A DNA stretch of 64,000 nt, taken from assembly GCA_015680685.1 (NCBI GenBank), contig MNCI01002337.1, positions 274,220 through 338,219 of the forward strand, given 5' to 3'. Numbering within the stretch: position 1 is the stretch's first letter; every line of letters starts with the position of its first letter. Source of the stretch: Gnetum montanum (lineage: Eukaryota > Streptophyta > Gnetopsida > Gnetales > Gnetaceae). The notes below the pieces were generated by a model. The model did not search any database. It saw only the letters and a program-made list of their open reading frames with translations, and had not been told where the DNA came from. The translations under genes and the position numbers were made by a program. Below are positions 44,895 to 56,109 of this stretch, piece after piece.

Positions 44895-45830
44895 CTAAGT
44901 AAGAAAAAGAAGAGTTTCATCCATACATATGGTTGCTACAGTTAGTATCCACATACCATACATTTGATTGAACTCTTGGTTGTCTTGAACTACCATCAAC
45001 AAAGCCTCAAACTCCTTCTCTTCTACAAAATTTGATTTCTCTTTTTTGTCATTGGGTAGTTTAGTGTAGCATTTGGAATGACAGTGTCTATATTTATGAC
45101 ATCTAAAGCATTCCACCTTAGATTTGTCAACTTGTCCTTTGTCTTTGCCTTGAAATTTATCATCATCCCCTTTGAAATGTCTACTGGCATCTTTATTGCC
45201 TCAATCTCCTCTTCATCTACATCTACCTCTTCCTCTTGAGAAATAAGTAAAAGTAGAAGCCTTCAAAGATTGCTCTTTAGAAGTTAAATTTCAATTCATC
45301 TTCTATTCATGGGCTAACAAAGAACTTCAAAGTTCATTAAGGGAAAGTGCATCAACATCTTTGGATTCTTGAATTAAGCAAACAACATAATCAAACTTGG
45401 GGGATAGGGAATACAATATCTTCTTAACAATAATCACATCCTCCATCTTCTCACCATGATACCCCATGTTATTGGCTATCCCCATTGTTCTTACACAATA
45501 GCTGGTAATAGACTCCCCATCTTTCATCTATAGAGTTTCAAAATCCCTTCTCAAGGCTTGAAGCTATGTGTGCTTTACTCTCAAAGACCCCTGATATTTC
45601 TTCTTCATAGAATCCCAAATATCCTTGGAAGTTTCTTTGCTAAGAATAGTCTCTAGGATAGAACAATTAATTGCTTAAAATAAATAATTCTTTGCCTTCA
45701 AATATCTTAGCCTCAATTCCTCTAGCTCCTTTTTTTATTCATTTATGAGTGTAGCCTCAATTGTGGGTGCTACTACATCATCTTCAACAACTTGCCAGTA
45801 CTCCTTAGACTTCAAGAAATTTTCCATCAA
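44895..45830 (-). pseudogene. Copia element: gag with zinc knuckle and protease start
   Basis: The gag region (45527-45327) has ESITSYCVRTMGIANNMGYH and LSLNEL, typical of copia gag. A CX2CX4HX4C knuckle (CFRCHKYRHCHSKC) lies at ~45110-45070. Further on, WILTVATICMDE stands where an active protease has a W.LDSG block, so the protease active site is lost. Stops separate the pieces. Confidence 0.82.
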
Positions 45831-45988
45831 CATGGGATGGTCATAGTGACCATCAAAACATGGGATGATAGGTTTACAAAATTTTCAAAGGCCATTTATG
45901 CACTATTGTGCTCTTCTCTTGAGCTTTCTAAATTTGGTGCACTATTGTGCTTTTTTTTCTAGCCTCTTGAACTGAGCACCGATACCAC

Positions 45989-46443
45989 TGTCAGCCTCTA
46001 AGGCTATGCACTGCTAGCTTCTGCACTACTAACCTTAGATAAAAGAAAAAAACAAAATAGAATAAAAAAATGGCAAATAGAGGAAACTAAATTTCACATT
46101 TTTATTCAACTAATAATGGCCTTTAAATGGGCAAATACATCAATAGGAAATAGCAATTGAATCCTAATATGAAGCAAATTTTATAACAGTCAACCCTTTA
46201 AGTTCTATAACGGTCAAATCTTCAACTTCTATAACCATCAACCCTTCAACTTCTGTAACAGCTGACCCTTCAACTTTTGTAATGACTGACCTTTTTAATT
46301 TCTGTAAGAATAAACCCTTCAACTTCTGTAACGGCCAACCATTCAACTTCTAAAGAATGAAAATAGCAACTAAATCCCTAAGGATAGTTCTTAAAGACTA
46401 AGACAAACAAAAAATCATGTTTAACAGTTAAAAAAATTTAACA
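45989..46443 (-). mobile_element. Copia element: long 5' LTR
   Basis: On the plus strand it starts TGTCAGCC and ends TTTAACA. The middle (46185-46352) is a minisatellite absent from the other LTR. Confidence 0.85.
46185..46352 (-). repeat. Minisatellite of ~23-bp units in the copia 5' LTR
   Basis: About seven units of the type 'cttcaacttctgtaacggtcaaccc' with frequent changes. The 3' LTR has a single 'cttcaacttct'. The minus-strand 60-aa frame here (46164-46346) is an artefact of the repeat. Confidence 0.85.
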
Positions 46444-46448
46444 CTAAC

Positions 46449-47640
46449 TTGTGATCTTTGTAAATGTATATCTCTATAGTTTCTTTGTAAACATTTTTGT
46501 GTATGTGCATCTTTGTAGGTTTAAAGATGTAAAAAAGTTGCAAAGTTGCTTTTTTGTTTATCTCACTTATTTCTCTCTCCTTCCATTTTGCAATTTTTAT
46601 TTGCTTTTTTTTTTTTGTGAAAATAATGATTTTTGCAAACCTCAACTAGGGCATGGCCAAATTTTGATTCTACCACTTATTATTAAATAGGTGATCAATC
46701 AAGTTTGAAAACCACTGATTCCTACTAGACATGTTCTTTCTTTTTACTTAAAAGGAAAAGTAAAAGAAGGAATCTTCCATGGCTACCCAGATGATGTAAT
46801 AACTTTCATGAAACATTAATTTATTTATAGATGATTCTAGGTTCTTATACTATATAATCTCTATAGGCCCCTATCCTAAATTATAATATGTAATTATTAA
46901 ATGGCACTAGCAAGTATATAGTTTACCTAGTGTCCTCTTTAGTTGGATGAAATTTTTTCTGCTCATCAAATTTGTTAAAAGATGATACACTAACATTTAG
47001 TAATATAAATCTTAGGTATGTCTTTTTATAATTATATATTAAATTATAGGTATACAGTTCACCTAATCTATTGTAACATCATCATTGCCTTATTGTCAAC
47101 CACACACTTTAACTTGATATATTCTTGTAAACTAAACATCAACATTGAAAGAGACAAAATAATCTCAATATTTAATAATCCAACTTTATAATTGTATATT
47201 AAGTGGCAAGTATATGATTTACCTGGTCTACTTTAAAATCATCATTCTACCAGTAAATCATGCTTTGTCTAGATGAATTCTTCTTAGGTGATTAGTTCCA
47301 TTGATAGTGTTGAAAGAGCCAAACTAACATCACTATTTAGTAATCCAAATCTTAAATATTTCTATTTATAATTGAGAACTAGGTATACTTTGGTATTTAC
47401 TCTACTTTAACTAACCTACCTCTTTTCTATTCTCTTGTTAGCATCATCAAACAACTTTTCTGAATTCTTTTTACTATGAATGTTAGCCTAGAATCCATCA
47501 ATTTATTTGTTCTATAACATTGATTTTTATTCTTAAAAATTTGGTATCTTAGTTCCAATCCAGCTCAATGACTTATGTTCAAGCCAAATTAATCTAAAAA
47601 ATTCATGCTTTTAAAACATAATAAAAAATAATTTTTTGTC
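46449..47640 (+). repeat. Degenerate tandem repeat, units of ~135-180 bp, in AT-rich sequence
   Basis: Between about 46880 and 47400, phrases such as 'aagtatatrrtttaccta', 'tttagtaatccaaatctta' and 'gaaagagccaaactaacatc' recur three to four times (anchor points ~46915, 47051, 47211, 47389). Divergence is high. No coding frame was seen in the rest of the interval. Confidence 0.65.
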
Positions 47641-47649
47641 ACAACTGGC

Positions 47650-50600
47650 AAGGAGAGAGGATGGGAGATTTAGGAGGAGGTACCTTAGGGGTGCATAAGA
47701 GTTTTGGTAGAGTAGTAGATGGGCACAAGCTAAATCAAGATGATGGTTTTTCTAGGGTTTCAAGGTGCTTGGAGAGCAAATTGGATAATGCAGTGAACAA
47801 CACAAGCGGTAGTGGTGGTTTGGCCTTCATTTTTTAATGCACTTCAAGGAAAATCCTAGAGCACTACAAAGAAGAGCATTTTTCTAGGTTCAAGAGTCTA
47901 AACAACCTAAGGTTTTTATATCATAGAAAGGGAACTTGAGGCATAATGACAATGTTTTCAATGGATGCATGTTGGCACCTTCAATGGTAGGGCTCCTATC
48001 CTCAAGGAGTTATAGGCATGGGTTGCTAAGGCTTGGTTTGGGATTATGGTGCAAGTCAATCCTCTACAGGGAAGTGTGGTGTTGTTAATTTTGTGCAGGA
48101 GAAAGATATAAAAGCAATCAAGTTAACAATGGCCCAAAGGGTTGGCTAACTCATCATGTAGGTTTAAAAATGGATTTTTGAACATTTGCCATCACATAAG
48201 GAGATTGATGATAAAATCTAGATCAACAAGTGATTAGCCATGTCGATTTTCTTTCTTAGACTTCCAATTGAATTTTGGTATGAGGGGGTTTTTGACATAA
48301 TCATTAACATCTTTAGAGAAATTTTTATGATTCATACACACACATCTTTTGGGATCCTTGGTGTAGTGGCATAGATTTTTGTTTGAATGTAGGAGGATAT
48401 AGAGGTCCTACCATATATTATCTTACAAGGGCCTCTTGGATGCTTTTTTTAGTCAATATTTTATGATAATTTCTCAAATATCTACAAGATCTATGCTAAG
48501 TTGGACATATCTCAATCCAATTCCCCATGGAACATGCAAGTGAGGAAATCAACACAAGATAGGAAAAAGCAAGGGGTTCCACCTAGGATAAAGATTGGCT
48601 AGGATGCTAGAGTTGTTGAAAGAACCCTTATGGATAAGTATACTGACAATGGTAGAAAATAGGGGTTAAACCAATCTCCACAAACTACAACTTTAGCCTA
48701 GGAAGTATTGGTGGACATATTAAGGCTAGAGGTGGGGCATGTAGCCTACTTCTAGTAAGCCAAAGGGTATGATATGGAAAAATATAATGTTCATGACTTG
48801 AAGGGTTGGTAGTTGATCACTTGAAAAAAGGAAGAACTTGGATGCTGTAGGAGTGCAGCAATTTCAAATTTGGATAAATGAAAAATAAGATGATGAAGAG
48901 GCACGACAAGGCTGGAAAAAGTGACAACACCAGAGTTCATTCATCTTTCAAGCATGCTTAGAAAGTAATGCCCACAAACTCTTGCTCTTGGATGATCCAT
49001 AAGGGAAAGGACTAGGACAGGCATTGAGTATGTAAGATTAAATAAAGAAAACTATGCTTGATATTACGGATGGATATCAAGGAACACTAAATGTTTTTTT
49101 CAAGGACAATCCTAGGAAAGAAGAGGAGGCAGCTATGGTGCCAGTAGTAAATTCATCAACAAAACAAGGTATGATAGTGGATATTATCATCCAAATGTTC
49201 CCAATAATATAATTATCTGATCTTGGAATTATGCTAGTCTCTAGAGACTAAAGAAAACCTAGTTTTTGAAAGAAATATTGCAACCAAATGCTATGAATGT
49301 TAGCCTTTTTTAGGAGAAAAAACCTCTCAAAACTAGAAGTTTTTTTGTGGGATTTCTAGCATAGCTAAATAGGGTATAAGGTTCTAACTTGAGGTTTTAG
49401 TAGAGGGTTGGTCTATCTTTGGAAAAATAATCTAAATTTCTCAAGATATAATTTTTTCTCCTAATATGATTGGTATCATGGGGGAAGGATTAACAATTTT
49501 GAATGTCTATGATCTTGCTATTAGCTTCCAATGATAAGAGTTCAAAAAGCGGGTATTGGAGCTTGGAGCTAAGGATTGTGTTATTGGTAGGGATTTGAAT
49601 TTCCTAAAATGGTGAGAGGAAAGGTTTAGTTCATAAATTCAAAACATGGATAAATTTTTATTCAACAACCTAGAGCATATTAGGGATTTTGCAAAGCTCA
49701 AGGTTCCCCTTTGTTATTTTACCTAGAAACAACCAACACTTGAGAACAAGTGAACAACCTCTTATCTTAAGCAGCTCTTTCTTCCTAGGTCATGTTGGAT
49801 TACTCACTACTTGGTTGGTAAGGATTTATCATGGATTTTTTAGATCACAAATCCATCCTTTGTGAATGGGGAAATAGGACTTCTCATCAATTAACTTTTA
49901 AATTTGAGAATGTATAGCTTTCTAGAAATGCTTTCAAACTAATCTAGTATGGATTTGGGACATGGAGATCTCATGAAGTGTCAAAGACGCTTATGGTGTT
50001 TTAATGATATTGCTCTTAACAAGAAGGCAAACATGGGTTCCAACAACAGAATTTACTCTAGACAAGATGGACTGAAACCAAGGATAGACAGATATATTAT
50101 TAGAGTATGACTCCATTATGCAAGATCTAGTGGCAATAGAGAAATAGGTGAGAACATTGGCTCATGAGAAGAAGATCTATTGGAAATAGTGCTACAAGTA
50201 GAGATGGCTAAAGAAAGGACATCAAAATTCTACCTACTTCTATATGATCACAAGTAGGAAAAATCAAAAGAAATTATGATCTAATTCTCCCCAAATTCCC
50301 AAGTGGATCTTGAGTTTGTAGTTTCCTATTTTCATGACCTCAATGATTAGAATAAGCGAAGTAATCCTAGAATTCTTGAAGGTATGATATCTTTCTTGGT
50401 ATCCATTATTGATAATGAGTTCTTATAAGGAAGACTCTTTAAAGAGAAGATTCATTTAGTTGTGAGTGAGGCACAAAATCAAAAGTTGCTTGGGCTAAAA
50501 AGCTAGAACTTTGAATGCATTAAAGCCTATTGTGATGTCATTAAAATAGATTTTGATGACCTTTTTAAAGACAGATTTAAGTATGGTACTTTTTCCAAAG

Positions 50601-51758
50601 CTTGGAATAATACCTTCATTGTCTTGCTACCCAAGAAGAAGGGGTTGCAATCCCTAAGGGATTATAGGCTTATTAGTCATTACAATATTTTTAATAAAAA
50701 AATTTTCAAGATTTTGGTAAATCAATTTAATCCCTTGCTATCTAATATCATATAGAAGAATCAATCAAGACTCATCCTTAGAAGGAACCTTACTGATAGT
50801 GTTATTGCAACAAATAAGGCTTTACATTGGACTTACATTTAGAAACACAAGATTTGCTTTATTAAATTTGATTTATCAAAAGAATGTGATAAGTTGGACT
50901 AGGATGTCTTACTTCTCATCATATAAGAGTTGGTATTTTATAGAGGGTTTTGTCAGATGATCAAATTCATGTTTTCTATGGTCATATTTCAAGTTTTCTT
51001 GAATAGATAGATATCTCACCAATTTTGCCCAAGGTGAGGCCTTTAGCAAGGTAACCCTTTATCATCATATATCTTTGCTATTATTGCTGATAACCTCTAT
51101 AGAGGGATCAGAAAGTTGAATGTCACATCCCTATTTCATTGGAACCTTCTTACTATTCGATATGTAGATAACATGATGATTTTTTTCCTAGCATTTATCC
51201 TTGATGCTAGAAAAGTGATGTAAGTGTTGGATGATTTTTTTCAGATAATAGTGGTTGAAGTCAACAAGAACAAGATAGAGATTTTTCATGTGGGATGCTT
51301 AACAATAAGGTTTAAGTATATTAGGCATGTTTTTGGGTATATTGTTGGCTTGCTTTTAGCTACCTATCTAGGGTAGCCTTTGTTCTACTATAAAAAATCA
51401 ACTAAAAGTTGGAAGGGAGTGTTGGAAAAGAGTAGAATAAGTTAACCTCTTGAATAGATACTTTTATATCTTCTGCAAGTAAGTTGCATCTGGCTAAATC
51501 TATCCTCTCAAGCATTACAAATTATAGTGCACTCATTTTCAATCCCCTAGCCTAATTTGTATTGCAAGTTAATCAAATTGTAAGGAATTTCCTTTGGTCT
51601 AGCGTGGAGGAATACTACTGATTTCATTTAACTACTTGAGATAAGGTGGCTATCCCAGTTCATGCAAGTGGTTGTGGGCTTCAAAAATTTGAGAGATAAA
51701 CTTGCACTTTGGTTGCTAGTTAGCTTGGGAGATTTGGTATCAAATGCATAAGCCCTAA
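47650..51758 (+). pseudogene. LINE (non-LTR retrotransposon), L1-like, 3' truncated by E
   Basis: ORF1-like part: LPIEFWYEGVFDI near 48262, as in plant LINE ORF1 proteins. ORF2: a weak endonuclease 3' part (49500-49830), then RT with NNTFIVLLPKKKGLQSLRDY (50606) and a palm motif IRYVDNMMIFF (~51160), where active LINEs have F/YADD. Near 51640 is a C-terminal 'DKVAIP' block. More than 40 stops are present; it is very old. No LTR, polyA tail or target duplication is visible. Element E inserted at 51759 and hides the 3' end. Confidence 0.78.
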
Positions 51759-52595
51759 TGGAACACGATATCGCATGGCCCGCGATATCGCGTACACAAT
51801 ATCGCATCTGCCACGATATCACATCCCCTGCAATATCGCGTACACGATATCGTAGTGCACCGCAAAATCTATAAATAAGAGGTGACTCTTCCTTGTTTCT
51901 CCGTCTAGATCTAGACCATAGCCAAACTCTTACAATTTTTTCCATTCTAGAGATAGAATAATTTCCATGTGCCCGCAGTAGGAGTCCCAAAGTGAATGGA
52001 TCTTTATTCAAGCAAATATTGTACCTGAGCACAAGTTTGTGTACGAAAATAAAGACGAACTTTTGGATAAACCTTGCAGTGCATGGACTAACCAAAATAG
52101 GACTTTAATTATTGTTATTTATTGTTCATCATTTAAATTATTTATTAGTTAATTAAATCTCTCTCAACCCTTCTCTCATAGTTAAGTGCATTTAGTACGA
52201 CCGTTTCGAGCACGTGCGTTACACTTGGTAATCCCAGCAATGAATAGCATTTGGTAATCCCAAAAGGTTGCATTGGTTCAGGGTGTGAATAGTAAGTGGG
52301 ATGAATACTAATGCTAGGCATTAGAACTTAGTTAGTTAAAGTTAGTTACTTAGTCTCTTCACCCTTTCCCTCATTAGCATAGGCAATAAAAGACAAAAGC
52401 TATAAAAATCACATACCTCAAACTTACTTAATCATCCAACCATGAAAAATACAAGTAAGTTTGGGAATACAACAAATGATTAACCGTAAGTGTTTCATAA
52501 GGCATGTAGGCACTTAGTCTGTAGACTTCAATTGGATGGCACGTGTAACACTCGTATTTGTATGGTTGAGTGTAGGGGTACCTCGCCACTCATCA
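51759..52595 (+). mobile_element. Element E: 5' LTR
   Basis: It starts TGGAACACGATATCGC (the 3' copy starts TGATAGGACCTGATATCGC) and ends GCCACTCATCA. U3 holds six CpG-rich GATATC words (51766-51855), then TATA CTATAAATA (51869-51877). U5 has 'gtttgggaatacaac' and the shared terminal block. Confidence 0.9.
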
Positions 52596-52596
52596 T

Positions 52597-52616
52597 TGGT
52601 GCTATTGCCGGGGATT
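52597..52616 (+). promoter_or_regulatory. Element E: tRNA-Asp primer-binding site
   Basis: TGGTGCTATTGCCGGGGATT is the best match in the window to the tRNA-Asp 3'-end complement TGGCGCCGTTGCCGGGGATC. Confidence 0.9.
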
Positions 52617-52740
52617 AAGTTGTTTGTGCACTAAGTAGAACATAGGAAATCATCCACATCATTGGGAAGCTTAAATGAACCCTTAGGGTTAATTAGAAGA
52701 AATTTTAAACAACAGTCAATAGCACATTGACAAAATAACA

Positions 52741-55260
52741 ATGTCTTTCTCTTCTCATAAAAGCACTTCACCACCTAGGGATCACACAAGAGACAGTCAA
52801 TGGTCTAACACATGTAACCTAGATCTGCCAGTTCCTCAAGATTACTGGGTAGTGTATACCCATTGTGATGAGTATATACCCAATTTTACCTTTGTCCTCC
52901 ATCAGGATGAACAAATGCGTTGGCGAGACTTGCAAGGTAACATAGTATTACCTCTAGATCGGGTAGTCCCTAACATGCTCCTTTGTGCTCTTGCACAAAT
53001 AGACATGACATAGCTATACACTGAATATGTTGCAGAAGATTATGACACAAGGGACTACCATCCCACAGAAGCACAACATCAATGGGACTTGCGGCAGAAG
53101 AGTCGCCACACATCGTTGAAGGGCAAAGGCCCCCGTAATGCTTCACCTGTCATAAGAGAAGTTAAGGGTGGTGAACCTATCTCAATAGGTTTTTCACAAA
53201 ATGATGTTTCCCCTCATAATGATAGTGAGGAGGTGGGATATCAAAACCTACACTCCATGATACACAACCCTAGTTCTGATTCCCACGAACACCAAGTGTT
53301 CATTGAGGAAACAAAAACACAAGATAAGGGTAAGCGTTCTGATCATCATCATGATTGGGGCCATAATCACATAAGAGAAGGTAAGAAACATCATCATGGT
53401 GATGGTTCCCCTTCTTCTTCCCTTTCATCACATCATTCACCCTCTCCTTCTACATCAGGATGTAGTCACAAAGAGTACAACGGTGAGGATAAGGGTAGGC
53501 AAGATGAGAGACCTTGATGAGAGAGTTGAGAGAGAGGATAAGGGAATTCGAGAGAGTCAAGGCATAGAAGGGAAAGTAGGGAACCATGTAGGCATCATAG
53601 ACATCATAAGAGAGATGACCATGACAAACCCCTACTAGCAACCTAGAGTATGTTAGACATTATGGAGGCTGTGAGAATACCTACAAGGCACCAAAAAGAT
53701 AGCCGGATCAAGAGACTAGACATGAATAATATTCCACGGTTTGAGTGGGGATACAATGGTGATCTGCAAAACCACTTACAGGCATTCCATGATGCTTGTG
53801 CCTTGCAAAATATTGAAAATGAGTGGCAGAAGTTAAAGTTGTTTCCTAGGACACTCATAAAAGAAGCAAAGAGTTGGTACCGGTCCGTAGAGCCGAAAAC
53901 CATTAAGAGGTGGAGTACAATGCTAGAATTGTTTAATGATAAATACCAAACATACTCTAGAGTGTTCAACTTGCATAAGAAGATCCAAGGATGGAAGCAG
54001 GATAATCATGAACCCTTGGATGCTGCCATGGGCTGATATTATGCGTTGCTACATCGTTTCTCGAGCCATGGTTATGCACAACGGGATCAACTCCGCCACC
54101 TCGTAGATGGGCTAAGACACGAAACTAGGAGAACCCTTGGGACATATTCCCAAGGAAAATTATCTGAACTTAGGTTCCATGAAGTTCATAGATTGTTGGA
54201 GAAAGTATCTAAGGAAGAAGGGGAGCTATGAAAAAGAGAAAGTGTGGAAGAATATAACTGCAATCCTTCCCTTTAGAAGAAGAGAGTAAGATTCTATGAG
54301 GAAGAGGATGAGTCACCACTCGAGGAGTTGGTGAATAGAAAAACCTTGCCACTTCAAAAGTTAATAATGGAAGTGTCAGCTAAGGTAGATGAAATATGGA
54401 GCTCCTTAGATAGTAAAATTGAAATTGTCCTAAAAATCGTAGAGGAGTCTGAGGAGCGAAGTAGTGAACATGATAAGAAAAAGTAGAGAGATTTAGGCCA
54501 TGCACGTAACAAGGGTAAGGGAAAAATAACTATCACTGATGAGGTTGTGGATTCAGATATAGATAATGATGGTGGATGTGATATCTACCAATATGACCAT
54601 CCTAAAGGATGTTGCCTAATAATCTCACATCTACAGGAGTCAGGGGTGTATACACTCAATCCAAGACTTAACAAACGATAAGCACCCTGAAGGTTACCTT
54701 ATCCCCAAGGTAACCCAAGGTAGTTCCACCAACCATTAACATATTATCCAAGTGGAACTCTATCACAACCTATTAGGCAACATCAATAGTGGCAACACCC
54801 ACAGTCATGGGGGATGCCACCTCCTAAACAACAATAACCTTACTGGCAACTAGATCCTTATGGCTATTACATGTAGTAGTCAGTTTCTCCAAGTGACTCT
54901 ATGGGTCACACAACCTCACAATGTCACTACCAAGTTTGGGAATATTTTAGGACTCTTTCTCCTATAGGAGATACACCACATACATACCATCCTTTGAATC
55001 CATCCGCCACTCTTACATCGATAGTTTCAATACCACATGCTCCAACAATGCAAGGGCAGCTCCCCACTCAACCACAGCAACGTAATGCTACGAGAGCTAT
55101 AAACCTTCAACCTACTACTAGTTCTAATAATCGTATGAAGGGAAGACCTTTCTTCAGAACCAAAAGCCCAAACAAGCTCTCACCACCACAAGCGGTTGAG
55201 TCTATGACCACTCCTCCATCAAGAAAGGCTTCGGATCTCCCTTCAAATCAACAATAGAGC
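52741..55260 (+). pseudogene. Element E: gag
   Basis: ATG at 52741 gives MSFSSHKSTSPPRDHTRD and reads through VPQDYWVVYTH, where C and D have a stop. After one stop at ~53012 it continues with KGKGPRNASPVIREVKGGEP, a His-rich HHHDWGHNH and KKHHHGDGSPSSS. The capsid domain (53650-54231) has WYRSVEPKTIKRWSTMLELF and RRTLGTYSQGKLSELRFHEV. The knuckle reads CDIYQYDHPKGCC, with the second Cys lost. The Gln/Pro-rich end follows with frameshifts. It is the best preserved G1 gag in the window but still broken. Confidence 0.85.
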
Positions 55261-55264
55261 CCAA

Positions 55265-55915
55265 CACATACGATTATGTTAACACATACCATTATTGACT
55301 GGAGCAAGGTAGGCCACCTTCCCAGGAAACTCTCTGACCCTAGAAGTCCCTTAATCTACCTCCAAATTACTGGGAACAAACCACGTAAGGCTCTTCTTGA
55401 CTTAGGTTCCAAAGTTAAANGGGAACAAACCACGTAAGGCTCTTCTTGACTTAGGTTCCAAAGTTAAATTAATCTCACAAGAAATTTATCAAGCCTGGAA
55501 CCTACCCCCACTCAAGAAGAGCAATATCCAATTAGAGCTAGTTGACCAGTCCATCACTATCCCTTTGGGACTTATGGAGGACATTATTACCACTGTGTGT
55601 GGTTGGTCATACCTAGCTAACTTCCTAGTGATAGAATTCAATAATAATAAAGGGGACTTCCCAATTATAATGGGAAGGGCATGGCTCAGCACCATTAATG
55701 CATGCCTAGGGATCCATGATCTTTCCTTGGAGATATCTAAGGAAAATATTTATGGAAAGATCAAGAGGAAGAAAGTCCCATGTATCACATACAGTGACTT
55801 TGAGGGTGATGACATACAAGAATGTTCAACATCTCCTGTATGCAACTACTATGCCCAAGGAACTCAGATACAAAGGTGCCTATATGTAGCAACCACATCA
55901 CAAGAAAACACCTAG
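55265..55915 (+). pseudogene. Element E: protease, split by an assembly N
   Basis: It matches the C protease: IIDWSKVGHLPRKLSDPRSP, then ALLDLGSKV, where the catalytic DSG is DLG. The sequence around it is given twice, either side of the N at 55420. IMGRAWLSTINACLGIHDLS (~55669) follows. The frame after the N runs 116 aa (55565-55915). Confidence 0.8.
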
Positions 55916-56109
55916 TGGTTGATAGCTAATAAGGAGAGAAATTCACCAACATGCATGGAACTAACTGGGGGAACAACTTGTAACCACAATGAAAGCATAA
56001 ATACATTGGAGCATGAGCATCGCCGACTTCCACCACTTAACCTAAAAACATCCATTGGGAGAAGTTGGACACTTCTAAGAAATTCAAACAAATACTCATT
56101 ATTTTAGAT

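Larger units (their letters stand above)
41638..46443 (-). mobile_element. Ty1/copia retrotransposon, TSD CTAAC
   Basis: A perfect 5-bp duplication CTAAC flanks it (41633-41637, 46444-46448). On the minus strand: 5' LTR (46443-45989), primer site TGGTATCGGTGCTC (tRNA-Met-like, 45987-45974), gag, protease, integrase, RT, RNase H, purine tract (41854-41845) and 3' LTR (41844-41638). Integrase before RT is the copia order. The two LTRs are 455 and ~207 bp, because only the 5' one has a minisatellite. All frames are broken. Confidence 0.92.

Noticed and set aside
55372-55468. 48-bp exact repeat as a true tandem duplication
   Set aside because: The copies are separated by a single N and are identical, which fits an unmerged contig overlap.
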